From IMG/VR virus record IMGVR_UViG_3300033143_006101, positions 186,001-250,000 of that record: 64,000 nucleotides of DNA, one strand, 5' to 3'. The DNA comes from a virus. The translations under genes and the position numbers were made by a program. Below, piece after piece: positions 27,686 through 38,002 of this stretch; positions within the stretch are counted from its first letter, which is position 1, and the number at the start of each line of letters is the position of its first letter. The notes under the pieces were generated by a model. The model had not been told where the DNA came from and ran no database searches. It was given only the letters and a program-made list of their open reading frames with translations.

Positions 27686-30600
27686 ATGGCGAGAAGATTT
27701 AGTACAGGTGGACCAGAAAACTTCAATGATATCTTGCCACGTACTATTTTTGCTGAAGCTGACCCAGAAAGATTAGATAAAACAGGAGCATCTTTTACAG
27801 GTTATCCTGGGTTAGGAAATTCAGTAAATCAGATGGTAACTTATGGTGCAGGTAATAATATATTACGAAATCCTTCACGAAGATTTTACGACCCGGAAAT
27901 AACAACTACAGCTATTTATTTACCGCGAACTGTTAAACAAAAAAATAGATGGTGTAGATGGTTCTATGATCATGATGAGTTAGTTGGAGCTGTATTAGAT
28001 TTGCATGCTGAACTTCCTTACTCCCGGGCAGAGATCGTAGAAAAAGATACTTATGTTAGAAAATTAGTAGAGGAATGTTTTAGTCGTATAAACTTTTTCT
28101 CTATGCTTCCTATCATAGATCTTGAGTTTATGAAAATAGGAGAAGTATTCATACATACTCCATGGGATGATACCGAAGGTATGTGGAGTCATATCATTGT
28201 ACACAATCCTGACTTTGCAGAAGTAAGGTTTACTCCTTTTGCTGATCAAGAATGTACGATAGAATTAATTCCAGATGATGAACTTAGATCAATTGTACAT
28301 TCTACTAAACCAGAAGACCAACAATTAAAACGTAGAATACCGGATGATGTGTTTAGAAGAGTACTTACTGGAAAGAATATAACTTTGGATCCGTCAGAAG
28401 TAACTCATATTGCTCGTCGAAGCAATCCTTATGATATTAGAGGAACTTCAATAATCAATCGTATTTTTAGACTTTTAATGTATGAAGATAAACTACGAGA
28501 AGCTCAAATTACTATTGCAGATAACTTTATATACCCATTAAAGATATTTAAACTTGGTGATCCAAAAATTGGTTGGATTCCTAATGAGACACATCAAAGA
28601 GCTCTGGCTCAAATGTTGCAGCAATCTACTTTCGATCCCAACTTTAGTCTTATTTATCATTACGGTTTGAATGTCGAATTTCATACTGTGGCTGATAAGG
28701 TAATGAGATTAGAGAAAGAATGGTCTGATATTACTGAAAAGAAAATGATTGCTCTCGGTGTTGGTAAACAATTTCTGTCTGGGGAAACAACATATGCGTG
28801 TTTTGTAGAAGGATCAAAAATACTAACACCAAATGATATTGTAAATATTGAAGATATATCAAATGATGATAAAATATTAGATAAAAATGGAATGGTACAA
28901 ACTGTAGTAGATAATTGGTGTGAAGGAATCCCAGAGACAATTACAAAAATAAATTTATGGGGTGGAAAAGAATTACTATGTACTAATAATCACAAATGGC
29001 CTGTTTGGATGTGGCCTAGAAAATGTGCTTGTGGATGTGATAGAGATCTTACAGCTGGAAGAGCGTTTGCACATGCAATGAAATATTCTTCTAATTATAA
29101 ATTGAAAAAAGTAGATTGTGGTAGGGCTACGATTAATTCGAAAGAATCTTTAGGTATACCTATTGATTATGAATCAATTAATAAAATAAGTGCTTCTGAA
29201 ATAAAAGAATGGGATTATTTAATGATCCCAAGAAATTTTGAGATTATAGAAACAGATACTACAAAAGACGAAGCCAGATTATTAGGGTATTTCGTGACTA
29301 AAGGTAGCTTTTCTAAACACGCCAGAACCAAGAATTTAACAGGTATCAATCTAACATTCGGTATCACAGAAGAAAATACTTTAGTAAAAGATACTGTAGA
29401 TCTTTGTGAAAAATTTGGTATTCCTGTTAGAGATGTAGAAGAAAAAACAAATTCTCTTCGGATAAGATCAATAGACCGAAAAGAATTTAAAGATAAAGTT
29501 TTGTGGTTTAAAGAACACGCTGGAGAATATTCTCATCTCAAAAAATTATCTAGTACTGTAATGCATTGGCCTCTTGATCTTAAAGAAGAGTTGGTGAAAG
29601 GTCTTTTTAAAGGAGATGGTTGTCAACAAATAAATAAAGTTAATAATGAACATTCTGTTCATTATACTACTACATCTAAAGTATTAGCTTATCAAATAGA
29701 ACTAATATTAGCTCAATTAGGTTTTCCTATTAATTGGACAATACAAGATAACTCACATAGAAATAGGAAAATGACTTATAGATTAGATATTTATGGAAAA
29801 TTTGCATTCGATTTAGCTAAATTAATTTGGGAAGATGATTGTATAATAAATTTTAATGATTCAAAACAATTTTATGGGCAAAAAGCTTGGGTGGATAATG
29901 ATTATATATATATTATGGTCAAATCTGTTGAAGAAATTAAAAATGATAAAAAAGTATATAATTTAACAGTAGAAAATTCCCATAGTTATTTAATAGAAAA
30001 TATAGGGACATATAATTCAGCTAATGTTGCATTACAAACTCAGTTAGCACGTTATAAAGCTAAGCGTGATCTATTTCAAATTAAATGGATCCATAAAATG
30101 CTTAGAATAATGGCTGAGCGTAATGAATGGTATCGTAGAGATAAAAAAGAACTTGTAGGACAATATAGAGTAAAAAGAAAAGGCAAAGAGCTACAGGAAA
30201 GATTGATTATACCTAAATTAACCTGGCATAAAAAGTTAATGATGCGTGATGATCAAGCTTTCTTAACTTTTATGAACAATGTATATGCTCAAGGTAAAGG
30301 CCCTATTAGTACAATAACACTTTTACAGTATATGGGGTTGAGTCTTGAAGATGAATTAGAGAATAAAGTAAAACAAACTGAATTAGAAGAAAAGATTGGG
30401 GCTCTTATTCATCCTATAACACAAATTGCAGGTGGTATGACTGCTAAAATTAAAGATAAGTTTAAATTTGGGAAAAATAAACCTGAAAAAGAAATTACTG
30501 GAGAAGAGTTAATGAAATTAGAAACAACTTCTCCTACATCAACTCAGTATTCTGGTTCTCAAATGGAACATCCTAAAGGTGATTTAAAGAAATTAACTGT

Positions 30601-31981
30601 TAATGAAGCTAAGTTAAGAGAAGCCCAACTAGATATTGAGACCACAAAACAATTGCATCCTGTTGATGAAAAAGTATGGTTTGATAATCTAGAGTCTCCA
30701 AGCGTACCATCCGAAGTTAAATTATTACTTATTAATCTCAATAATAAACTTAATGCAATAGATAAACGAAATAATGGAGATTATAAAGAGGGACTTATTA
30801 AAGAGACTAATAATATTAAATCTGTATTAATAGATTTGTACAAGCAAGGTAAATTACATTCATATAATATTACAGGATTTTTTCCTATTTATAAACAATA
30901 TTATTCAACTCATGAAGCATTAACAGATTATTCTGATCTTGTATTAGCAGAAGAGTTTGAACAATGGATCCATAAGATAATTGCTATTGATGTAGAAAAG
31001 CAAGAAACATTCAAGCATTTACGAAATGTTGGGAATGCCTGTTTTTGTTATGGGCAAGTTAAAGGTTACCAAGAGCAAGGTGTTAATACATTAAAAATAG
31101 GGAATTTATTAGTAAACGAAGGACTTAGATATTCATCAAATGAATTATTAGATAAGGGATGGAATTTAAGTTCATTATTGTCTCCCAAGAATGAAATTGT
31201 TATTTTATATCCTTGTATAGAAGGACATGATGATGATATGTTTAATAATAATCTAGATCCTCAAGTACAGAGGTATAGGGACGCAGTAATTTCAGGAATA
31301 GCAATAAAAGATTGTCCTATTGAATATATGCCTTATATTAACAGAATTTTTAATAAACTTGGTAAACATATAAATAAAAAATATGATACTATTGTTTTTG
31401 TTAAAGATGTTATAGATTTAAAAAAATGGGAAGAAAGAAAGGCAAAAGACATTGAAAATGAGGCTTCCTCCGCAGATGAAAAAACAAAGAATTTAATGGT
31501 AATAAATTCTTTAGGATATGAAAAATTACAAAAGAGAGGTACAGTCCCTACATTTACTGACGGAAGAACACTTTATATATCTAATTGGATTGGGGTAGAG
31601 GAATTCCCATTAACAAGTAAGTTACTTAGGCTATTAGATATTACAGATGAGATTGGAGATAAAGCCATTAGAAAAGCATTTAAAAAGAAGAGTTTAGATT
31701 TAACACAAGATGATATTCAAACTTATCGAGTATTTAATTATATTGTTCCTATTTCTGATGATCCACAAAATCCGAGAGGATTTAAAATAAGTAAAGAATA
31801 TATGGATACTACGGATCTTGATTTTAGATTAAAACAAGGAAAGATGTGGGATTTAAATGGAAAATGTATGGGAGCTGATGACACTGATGAATTAAAACTT
31901 TTTAATGATAATTTAAGGATATGGATTGATTATCCACATCTATTAAATGTAGATTTAGCAAAATCTTTTGAAGTACTATAA
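27686..31981 (+). CDS. Portal protein containing an intein
   Basis: 1431-aa precursor; exteins total 1025 aa (371 + 654). The N-extein has portal-type features: a crown/clip alpha-beta region (KNRWCRWFYDHDELVGAVLD, GEVFIHTPW, GTSIINRIFRLLMYEDKLRE) and the VMRLEKEWSDITEKKMIALG stretch, split by the intein at ETTYA/SANVALQTQ, a conserved helix junction. The C-extein carries RDLFQIKWIHKMLRIMAER. Forms the dodecameric DNA gate of the capsid. The C-terminal ~450 residues are an unusual extension beyond normal portals. Portal call rests on fold-level resemblance and place in the head operon. Confidence 0.75.
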   Translation: MARRFSTGGPENFNDILPRTIFAEADPERLDKTGASFTGYPGLGNSVNQMVTYGAGNNILRNPSRRFYDPEITTTAIYLPRTVKQKNRWCRWFYDHDELVGAVLDLHAELPYSRAEIVEKDTYVRKLVEECFSRINFFSMLPIIDLEFMKIGEVFIHTPWDDTEGMWSHIIVHNPDFAEVRFTPFADQECTIELIPDDELRSIVHSTKPEDQQLKRRIPDDVFRRVLTGKNITLDPSEVTHIARRSNPYDIRGTSIINRIFRLLMYEDKLREAQITIADNFIYPLKIFKLGDPKIGWIPNETHQRALAQMLQQSTFDPNFSLIYHYGLNVEFHTVADKVMRLEKEWSDITEKKMIALGVGKQFLSGETTYACFVEGSKILTPNDIVNIEDISNDDKILDKNGMVQTVVDNWCEGIPETITKINLWGGKELLCTNNHKWPVWMWPRKCACGCDRDLTAGRAFAHAMKYSSNYKLKKVDCGRATINSKESLGIPIDYESINKISASEIKEWDYLMIPRNFEIIETDTTKDEARLLGYFVTKGSFSKHARTKNLTGINLTFGITEENTLVKDTVDLCEKFGIPVRDVEEKTNSLRIRSIDRKEFKDKVLWFKEHAGEYSHLKKLSSTVMHWPLDLKEELVKGLFKGDGCQQINKVNNEHSVHYTTTSKVLAYQIELILAQLGFPINWTIQDNSHRNRKMTYRLDIYGKFAFDLAKLIWEDDCIINFNDSKQFYGQKAWVDNDYIYIMVKSVEEIKNDKKVYNLTVENSHSYLIENIGTYNSANVALQTQLARYKAKRDLFQIKWIHKMLRIMAERNEWYRRDKKELVGQYRVKRKGKELQERLIIPKLTWHKKLMMRDDQAFLTFMNNVYAQGKGPISTITLLQYMGLSLEDELENKVKQTELEEKIGALIHPITQIAGGMTAKIKDKFKFGKNKPEKEITGEELMKLETTSPTSTQYSGSQMEHPKGDLKKLTVNEAKLREAQLDIETTKQLHPVDEKVWFDNLESPSVPSEVKLLLINLNNKLNAIDKRNNGDYKEGLIKETNNIKSVLIDLYKQGKLHSYNITGFFPIYKQYYSTHEALTDYSDLVLAEEFEQWIHKIIAIDVEKQETFKHLRNVGNACFCYGQVKGYQEQGVNTLKIGNLLVNEGLRYSSNELLDKGWNLSSLLSPKNEIVILYPCIEGHDDDMFNNNLDPQVQRYRDAVISGIAIKDCPIEYMPYINRIFNKLGKHINKKYDTIVFVKDVIDLKKWEERKAKDIENEASSADEKTKNLMVINSLGYEKLQKRGTVPTFTDGRTLYISNWIGVEEFPLTSKLLRLLDITDEIGDKAIRKAFKKKSLDLTQDDIQTYRVFNYIVPISDDPQNPRGFKISKEYMDTTDLDFRLKQGKMWDLNGKCMGADDTDELKLFNDNLRIWIDYPHLLNVDLAKSFEVL
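28799..30016 (+). other. Intein with decayed LAGLIDADG endonuclease in the portal
   Basis: 406 residues (372-777). Starts CFVEGSKIL, block B-like TNNHKWPVW, ends IENIGTYN before extein Ser. The penultimate His of most inteins is replaced by Tyr. The first endonuclease motif reads LLGYFVTKGS, with Lys for the catalytic Asp, while the second (VKGLFKGDG) keeps it, so homing is probably lost while splicing must persist for the portal to function. Confidence 0.85.
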
Positions 31982-32007
31982 TAAATTTAAATTTAGGAGA
32001 ATTTACA

Positions 32008-32265
32008 ATGGAAGACAAGAAAGCGTATACTTTAACAAATGATGATTTTTTTGACATTGAGCAAATAATTAAAAAAATTGCAAAAGATAATAACATCGGT
32101 GATGTTGAAAATGTTACAATTAATTTAACAGCTAATGAAGGCATGGCTAGATTCAAAATAGCTAAAAAAGACGATGATGACGATAAGGATGATAAAAAAG
32201 ATAAAGAAAAGGATAAAGAAGAGAAAGGTGAAGAAGAAGAAAAAGAAGAGGAGAAATGTGATTAA
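32008..32265 (+). CDS. Small acidic protein, 85 aa (paralogue of 50058 gene)
   Basis: TTAGGAGAATTTACA before ATG. N-terminal 55 residues: FDIEQIIKKIAKDNNIGDVE...GMARFKI; the same layout (IIKKIASENKI...GMVQFK) is seen in the gene at 50058. The C-terminal 30 residues are nearly pure D/E/K. Function unknown. Confidence 0.65.
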   Translation: MEDKKAYTLTNDDFFDIEQIIKKIAKDNNIGDVENVTINLTANEGMARFKIAKKDDDDDKDDKKDKEKDKEEKGEEEEKEEEKCD

Positions 32266-32277
32266 AGGAGTTTAATC

Positions 32278-32682
32278 ATGACAGATAATAAAGTAGATAA
32301 ATTACCAGGAGGCATAGGCGATAAAATGACTCCTGGTTCTGTAGATCCGAAGGAGCTGGAAAAGGGTCAGAAGATAGAAATGGAGCATACTAAGGATCCA
32401 GAGGTTGCTAAGGAGATAGCTTTAGATCATTTAACAGAATTCAAAGATTATTACAAGCGTCTTGAAAAAATGGAAGACGATGCTGAGAAGGATAAGGAAA
32501 AAGCGGAAGCTGAAAAGGATAAGAAGAAAAAAAAGAATAAGGGAGCCGATCTTCCTCTGAAAAGAGACATTAATTGGAAATTAATGTTAGAAGGTGGCAA
32601 TGTAGAAAGTGTTGAAGATCTGTTAAATAAGCATGCTAATTGTGGGAAAGATCATGACGATGAAAAAGAAGAAGAGGAATAG
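32278..32682 (+). CDS. DUF5661-type protein, 134 aa
   Basis: Residues 5-65 carry the recognisable DUF5661 pattern: KLPGGIGDKMTPG, then EMEHTKDPEVAKEIALDHL and DYYKRLEKME. Lys/Glu-rich tail. DUF5661 proteins are common near phage head genes; the role is unknown. Confidence 0.75.
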   Translation: MTDNKVDKLPGGIGDKMTPGSVDPKELEKGQKIEMEHTKDPEVAKEIALDHLTEFKDYYKRLEKMEDDAEKDKEKAEAEKDKKKKKNKGADLPLKRDINWKLMLEGGNVESVEDLLNKHANCGKDHDDEKEEEE

Positions 32683-32722
32683 ATATCGATGGGAGAAAAT
32701 TATAAGACCTGGAAATAAATAA

Positions 32723-33874
32723 ATGGATTTTATTGAAGCAAAGACATTAAGTGCATTATTAAAAACAGCAGCTGAAGAAGAGCATGCTGTTTATGATATG
32801 AGGGTAAAACTTTCCTATGTAAAACATATGCCAGGTCATAAAAATTCTAAAGGTGAAGCTGCCCCATGGGTTATTATAGATCATGATGATGGTAAAGTAC
32901 TTTCTTCTCACAAAACCAAAGAAGAAGCAAAGAGTCATCTTCGTGATATGAAAATACATGGTTCTGTTAAAACTGCTCAAGATGAAGAGGAAGAATATGA
33001 TTTAATAGAAAATCTTCCTTATGAAGATCCAGCATTTGAAAAGATTGAAGAAGAGGAGGCATATACAGAGGAACAATTAATGGGACAAGAAGAAGAAAGT
33101 GTTGTTTCTGAAGAAGCTATTCAATCTTTTTTTGGTGCAAGTTCAGATGAATTAGCCCAACAATATGTAGAAGAAGTTGGTACTGTCTCTGACGAAGATC
33201 ATTGGAAAACACTTAAAAAAGAATTAAAAATTACTGATTTTAAAGAGCTAGAAAGACAAGAAGAATTAATGAAAGATTTACCTGAAGACATTCAAGCTAT
33301 TCGAGATAAAGGAGTTGTGACTAAAGAAGATGTACAATCAATAGATGAAAAATATTGGGATAAGTATAAACAGGTAGATTTATTAAAATTGTTAGGAATT
33401 AGCGATAAATCTTATACCGCTTTATATAACAATGAAAAAGATAAAATATTAAAAGATCGTCAACACAGACCTTATTTTGAATGGTGGGAATTAATATCAA
33501 ATGAACAAACTGCAGCTATACATAAATTAATTGATCGGTTTATGCCTTTCATTCAAGATTACATATATGAGTGGTTAGGGACAAGAGTAAAGGAATTGTA
33601 TTTAGCAAAATTCCAAGAATTATATGGAGATTGGCAAGATCCAAATGACCCGGATGCTGTATTTAAATATATTTTTAAATCTGTAATTAACCAAGCATTT
33701 TCTTTAGCTAGAAGACTTAAATTAAAATCGGAATCTCCTTTTGCAAGAAGAAGTAGTATAATATTTCATGATAATAGAATAATTAATTACTGTGATATAT
33801 ATAATATAAATGAATTAGTTAAATATGCAGATCATGTTATAAATCTTGAAATGGACATTTCTATTTATGCATAA
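32723..33874 (+). CDS. Hypothetical head-region protein, 383 aa
   Basis: Residues 25-75 contain KHMPGHKNSKGEAAPWVII...KVLSSHKTKEEAKSHLRDM, a short domain seen in phage head-assembly proteins. Then an acidic stretch (95-125) and a helical C-terminal half with WELISNEQTAAIHKLIDRF. Only a weak ribosome site. Function unknown. Confidence 0.65.
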   Translation: MDFIEAKTLSALLKTAAEEEHAVYDMRVKLSYVKHMPGHKNSKGEAAPWVIIDHDDGKVLSSHKTKEEAKSHLRDMKIHGSVKTAQDEEEEYDLIENLPYEDPAFEKIEEEEAYTEEQLMGQEEESVVSEEAIQSFFGASSDELAQQYVEEVGTVSDEDHWKTLKKELKITDFKELERQEELMKDLPEDIQAIRDKGVVTKEDVQSIDEKYWDKYKQVDLLKLLGISDKSYTALYNNEKDKILKDRQHRPYFEWWELISNEQTAAIHKLIDRFMPFIQDYIYEWLGTRVKELYLAKFQELYGDWQDPNDPDAVFKYIFKSVINQAFSLARRLKLKSESPFARRSSIIFHDNRIINYCDIYNINELVKYADHVINLEMDISIYA

Positions 33875-34343
33875 AAATTATGAAAGAATACTAAAAAGAA
33901 AACTTGCTTATTTACTTCAAACATCAGATACTTCTATTATTAATTCTCCTGCAGTACCTAAAAGTTATCTACGATTTGATGAACAAAAAGAGCAGGAAAT
34001 TGTTGTATGGATCCGTCAATTACAAGGAGAGGATAAGCAACAGATCATGGATAATATAATAGACAAGTTTAATATTTCAGAAGAAGATGCTGAAAGATTG
34101 TTTTTTGTAGCTTATCCAGACGGGCTTAGTTTCCAGGAAGAAGAAAACATAAATCAGTTCGAACCAGAATTACCTCAATGCAACCAATCACAATTTATAG
34201 ATGATTCAATTTCAATTATAATCGATAATCAAAACCCATCGGATTTAGTAGAAGATTATGAAATGGATCCAGAGATTGCACGCCTTTTTATTCAATATCT
34301 AATGTATATGCTAGGCGATAGAAATATCATACAATTACCTTAA
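33867..34343 (+). CDS. Hypothetical protein, 158 aa
   Basis: ATG 33867 overlaps the stop of the gene before; ATG 33846 in the same frame is an alternative. Neither has a clear ribosome site, so coupled translation is likely. Helical, acidic (QQIMDNIIDKFNISEEDAE). Its last codons overlap the promoter motif at 34338. Function unknown. Confidence 0.55.
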   Translation: MHKNYERILKRKLAYLLQTSDTSIINSPAVPKSYLRFDEQKEQEIVVWIRQLQGEDKQQIMDNIIDKFNISEEDAERLFFVAYPDGLSFQEEENINQFEPELPQCNQSQFIDDSISIIIDNQNPSDLVEDYEMDPEIARLFIQYLMYMLGDRNIIQLP

Positions 34344-34372
34344 AATTAGTAAAAAATTCACTATTCTTTGAG
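34338..34372 (+). promoter_or_regulatory. Phage-specific promoter motif, weaker copy
   Basis: CCTTAAA (34338-34344), 15 nt, then ACTATTCTTTGAG (34360-34372). The -35-like half is exact and the spacing identical; the second half is diverged. Lies just before the protease-like gene. Confidence 0.4.
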
Positions 34373-34401
34373 AGAATGTATATCAACTTAAGGAGAATTG
34401 T

Positions 34402-35298
34402 ATGGATCCGAAAACAGGTTTTGTAAGTAAAACTTATGAATATAAACAATTTCATGAGTTTTCTAATAGAGATAAGGATAAAATCGCAGAAAGTATAGAA
34501 ACAAAACATGGTAGTCATTGGTTATCTCCTACTGTAGAAGATTGGATTTACGGAACTACACGAGCATTAGATTGTGGTGACTTTTATGGTAATATTAATA
34601 AAAAAGCTCTTTGGGAGCATGCAGTAAATAAGAATGCCGATTATTTTGATATAACAGAATTAGAAGATGTACATCCCGAAAAAGATATAGAACGCTATCT
34701 CACTTTCAGAACAGCTGCACTTTATAGAGATCACAAATCACAAAGCTTAGAACTTGCAATTGGATTACTTTTTGATAGTACATTATTAAAAGATAAGTAT
34801 GATGATATGCATGTAACTGCTTTGTTTGGTTTAGATAAAAAGAAAGCTCCAGCGATAGCAAGATTACTTCACGATTATCCAACCAGAGTTGGAACCAGTA
34901 TGGGATGTTCGATAAAATATTCTATTTGTACTCTATGTGGTCATGAAATTAAAAGCGATAATGATTTTTGTGATCATTTGCTTTATAATCGAGGTGGGCG
35001 TTTTCAAGGCAAAAGAGTTGCTGAGATACTAAAAGGTGTAGATTTCTATGAGCTATCTGTAGTAAATGCACCGGCTTGTCCAACTGCTTTTGTGATTGAT
35101 GCAATATCTAAAGTAGTTCCTGGACGTTTACTTAAAATTGCTAATACAAATGAAGGTTTTGCAGTAGCTCACATTATGATGAATGTATATAATGCTATTA
35201 AAACAGCAAGTACAGTAAATGAAAAGAAAAGACTTTCTAATCAATTGGATATGTTAATAGTAAAGTTACAAGAGCTTGATGCTAAAAGAATAGCATAA
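34402..35298 (+). CDS. Putative prohead protease-like protein with zinc site
   Basis: 298 aa behind AAGGAGAATTGT. Central block: TSMGCSIKYSICTLCGHEI, CDHLLYNRGG, then VDFYELSVVNAPACPTAF. This Cys/His-bearing stretch followed by an ELSVV-type strand is the pattern of proteins annotated as prohead core proteases in large phages, and the gene position between portal and capsid fits. No catalytic triad can be assigned from sequence alone, so the protease call is tentative. Confidence 0.5.
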   Translation: MDPKTGFVSKTYEYKQFHEFSNRDKDKIAESIETKHGSHWLSPTVEDWIYGTTRALDCGDFYGNINKKALWEHAVNKNADYFDITELEDVHPEKDIERYLTFRTAALYRDHKSQSLELAIGLLFDSTLLKDKYDDMHVTALFGLDKKKAPAIARLLHDYPTRVGTSMGCSIKYSICTLCGHEIKSDNDFCDHLLYNRGGRFQGKRVAEILKGVDFYELSVVNAPACPTAFVIDAISKVVPGRLLKIANTNEGFAVAHIMMNVYNAIKTASTVNEKKRLSNQLDMLIVKLQELDAKRIA

Positions 35299-35311
35299 TT
35301 GAGTATATGCG

Positions 35312-37288
35312 ATGCCAGATGGAAAACATGACATAACAGAATTAGAAAAAGGAGATAAACATATTACCCCGGGAGTAGGGGCTGATTTATTTATTCGCAA
35401 AAAGTTACCTGGTGCTCAAATAGGTAGAGGTTACATTATTGATGTCTATGAAAATGGTGTCAAGATGGATACTCAAGAAGTTCCTACTAAAAAAGAAGTT
35501 ACAGAACTTATAAGAGTATTTAAAGATAAGTATCGTACTGATAGAGCATTCCAAAATGAACTTCAAGTACATATAACTTATAAAACTAAAGAAGAGAGAG
35601 GGGAAGTACCCGAAAAAGCTCCCGAAGAAAAAGGGAAAATACCAGAAATTGCATTAGAAAAGGAAAAAGAATTAGAAAAAGCAATTCCCCCTGTTGAAGA
35701 AGTAAAAAAAACAAAAGAGGAGAGACCTATGGCTTCAATAGATAATATCTTAATGAAACAAGCAAGTTCAATTAATGGATTAATTTTAAGATTACTTAAT
35801 CCTGAATTGCCTATTAAAGTAAGGAATGCCGAAGAACCTGTAATACCAGGACCATTAGAAACTGTTAGTAGTGTTCCTGCTACTCCGGCTACTGAAAAAG
35901 GTTATGATAATATAGAACAAGTAAAAGCATATATTGTTAATGAAATTATAACAAAATTTGCTACTTTTGTTTCTAACCGTATTAAAGATGCTGGTGGAAT
36001 AGAAGTAAAAATTGATGATCTATATAATCCTTTAAAAGGATGGTATGGTGCATTAGGTAGAGCTATTGAAGACTGGAATAGAATGAGTAAAGGTGCTTTT
36101 GTTAAACAGGATATTGAAGATATTGTTGTTGAAACAGAAAAAATATTGTTATCTAAGGATCCAACGTTAATTTCTAACAAATCTGGGGTACAAGTAGATC
36201 AACGTGTTGCAGATTTAATGTATGAAGTTGGATCTAAAAGTGTAGGGCAAAAAGGGGATGCCGAACAAGGTGGAGAATTAGGTGGTGATCCAGCAACTTC
36301 TAGAAAAGCTAGTGAGGATGAAGGTGAAAAATATGAGCCTACTGAAGAAGATAAATTGTATGAGTTTACTCGTCAAATTCAAATAAACGGAATTATGGAA
36401 CCAATAGAAGCAATAGCTCAGAATTTAAATTTAAAAGACTCTTCAATGTTAATGTCTTTTTATAAGATACTTAATAAAAAATCTGCATTGAATGAATCAG
36501 AAACTATTGCTAAACGATGGATTGAAGAAGAACTTCATAATAAAAAACAAGAAGTAGAAAAGTATGAAAGTCATGTAAAAGATTTTTGGAAGTATGCTGA
36601 AACAATTGAAGGTGAAATGCAAATTGATGAAGCATTTTTAAGTTGGTTACCTGATAATAAATTTTCATCTATGGATGTACAAGAAATTTGGAATAGAGTC
36701 TATGATGATGTTGTAAATGTTTTCTTCAAGAAAGAAGCAGCTCTTTATTTAAGTAGTTCTGTAATAGAAAGCTTATTTCCTGGAACTATGAGTGCAATAG
36801 GGGAAACAATAACTACTGCAGTAGCAGAAGGAGTAGATCTTAATAGTTTTAAAGATATGATAGATCAATCGGGTTTAATACAAACCATGCTTAGTGAAGC
36901 TTCCGGTATTGTTTTACAAAATGGATTAGCTATTGCTAGTAGATTTATAGAAGCTGGGAAAGGAGAAAGCGAATCTGAAATAGTTGAAAAAGTACAGCAT
37001 GCTGCGGAACATAGCAATGTAGTTCAAGGAATAACATCTTTCTTGCAAAGTTATTTTGGTGATTTATATAAAGCTGGAAAACGAGAATATAGAGCATATC
37101 TTATGGAAGTAATGAATCAAATTAAGAATGCTTTAGATCAAAATTGGGATGCAATTACAGCTGAATTTGAAACAAATATAAGACAACATATACGCGAAGC
37201 TACAGGTACATCAGAAGAGGCCCCCGCAGAAGAAACCCCTGCAGAGGCTGTTCCTACAGAAGTACCTACAGAAGGTGTCAGAGTTTAG
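35312..37288 (+). CDS. Large hypothetical structural-region protein, 658 aa
   Basis: Residues 1-90 beta-rich (YIIDVYENGVKMDTQEV); an acidic linker; helical segments to ~320; residues ~430-480 contain VKDFWKYAETIEGEMQI...SWLPD...IWNRVYDD, a motif repeated in the gene at 38064; the C-terminal 170 residues are helical with a Pro/Glu/Ala tail. Weak ribosome site. Convergent with the minus-strand gene at 37285 (4-bp overlap of ends). Function unknown. Confidence 0.65.
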   Translation: MPDGKHDITELEKGDKHITPGVGADLFIRKKLPGAQIGRGYIIDVYENGVKMDTQEVPTKKEVTELIRVFKDKYRTDRAFQNELQVHITYKTKEERGEVPEKAPEEKGKIPEIALEKEKELEKAIPPVEEVKKTKEERPMASIDNILMKQASSINGLILRLLNPELPIKVRNAEEPVIPGPLETVSSVPATPATEKGYDNIEQVKAYIVNEIITKFATFVSNRIKDAGGIEVKIDDLYNPLKGWYGALGRAIEDWNRMSKGAFVKQDIEDIVVETEKILLSKDPTLISNKSGVQVDQRVADLMYEVGSKSVGQKGDAEQGGELGGDPATSRKASEDEGEKYEPTEEDKLYEFTRQIQINGIMEPIEAIAQNLNLKDSSMLMSFYKILNKKSALNESETIAKRWIEEELHNKKQEVEKYESHVKDFWKYAETIEGEMQIDEAFLSWLPDNKFSSMDVQEIWNRVYDDVVNVFFKKEAALYLSSSVIESLFPGTMSAIGETITTAVAEGVDLNSFKDMIDQSGLIQTMLSEASGIVLQNGLAIASRFIEAGKGESESEIVEKVQHAAEHSNVVQGITSFLQSYFGDLYKAGKREYRAYLMEVMNQIKNALDQNWDAITAEFETNIRQHIREATGTSEEAPAEETPAEAVPTEVPTEGVRV

Positions 37289-37926
37289 TTTGCGATATTA
37301 ATGATTTTTACTTTTTGCGGTTGAAAATTTAAACATTCTAATACTTTTCTAGTAAAATTATCTTCAATAGGTTCAGTAGTAATATATTCTATTAGATTTT
37401 CAATATCTTTAAATGTTTGTGCTTCCTTATCAAAGGACATACTCAAAAAATAATCTACATGAGTAAACTCTAATACTGAAATATCAATACCAGAAAGTCT
37501 TATAAATTCCTGTATATCTTTTATATAAATTCTAATATATGATTTCTCTTTTATAAAAACTATTGTTATTATCTCACCTTTATCTTTCTTTTCCCTCATA
37601 AAAAATTCTGGATGCACATCAATAGTAGGAGACTCAGCTAATACTTTTTTCATTATTCGTTCTAAATAAGCTATAGTATAATCAAAACTCGCTTCTTTAG
37701 TTATATGTTTCCAGGTATTTTTATACGTATCTAAAAACGGATCATACGAATATCCACCATAATGTACACGAGCAAACCATTCTTCTGGAACATTTTCGGC
37801 ATGAATTAAAGGTTGTATCTTAGTATGAAGTTCTTCTATTTTTGCGATAAGTTTTAATATAAACATGTCTTGTGTATTGCTTCTTTTGTGCACTATTTCC
37901 GACAACTTAATGAGATTATTGTTCAC
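37285..37926 (-). CDS. Lone leftward gene in the head block, 213 aa
   Basis: The only minus-strand gene among the head genes, so it must have its own promoter (probably in 37927-37990) and looks like an accessory insertion. Helical N-terminus (MFILKLIAKIEELHTKIQP) and an alpha/beta C-terminus (IRIYIKDIQEFIRLSG). Function unknown. Its ribosome site AAAGGGGG is good. Confidence 0.65.
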   Translation of the reverse strand: MNNNLIKLSEIVHKRSNTQDMFILKLIAKIEELHTKIQPLIHAENVPEEWFARVHYGGYSYDPFLDTYKNTWKHITKEASFDYTIAYLERIMKKVLAESPTIDVHPEFFMREKKDKGEIITIVFIKEKSYIRIYIKDIQEFIRLSGIDISVLEFTHVDYFLSMSFDKEAQTFKDIENLIEYITTEPIEDNFTRKVLECLNFQPQKVKIINIAN

Positions 37927-38002
37927 ATTACCCCCTTTTAATTAATATATACATCTAATATACATTAGTTTAAAACCAATGTCAACTTTTTTTGTACAAA
38001 TA

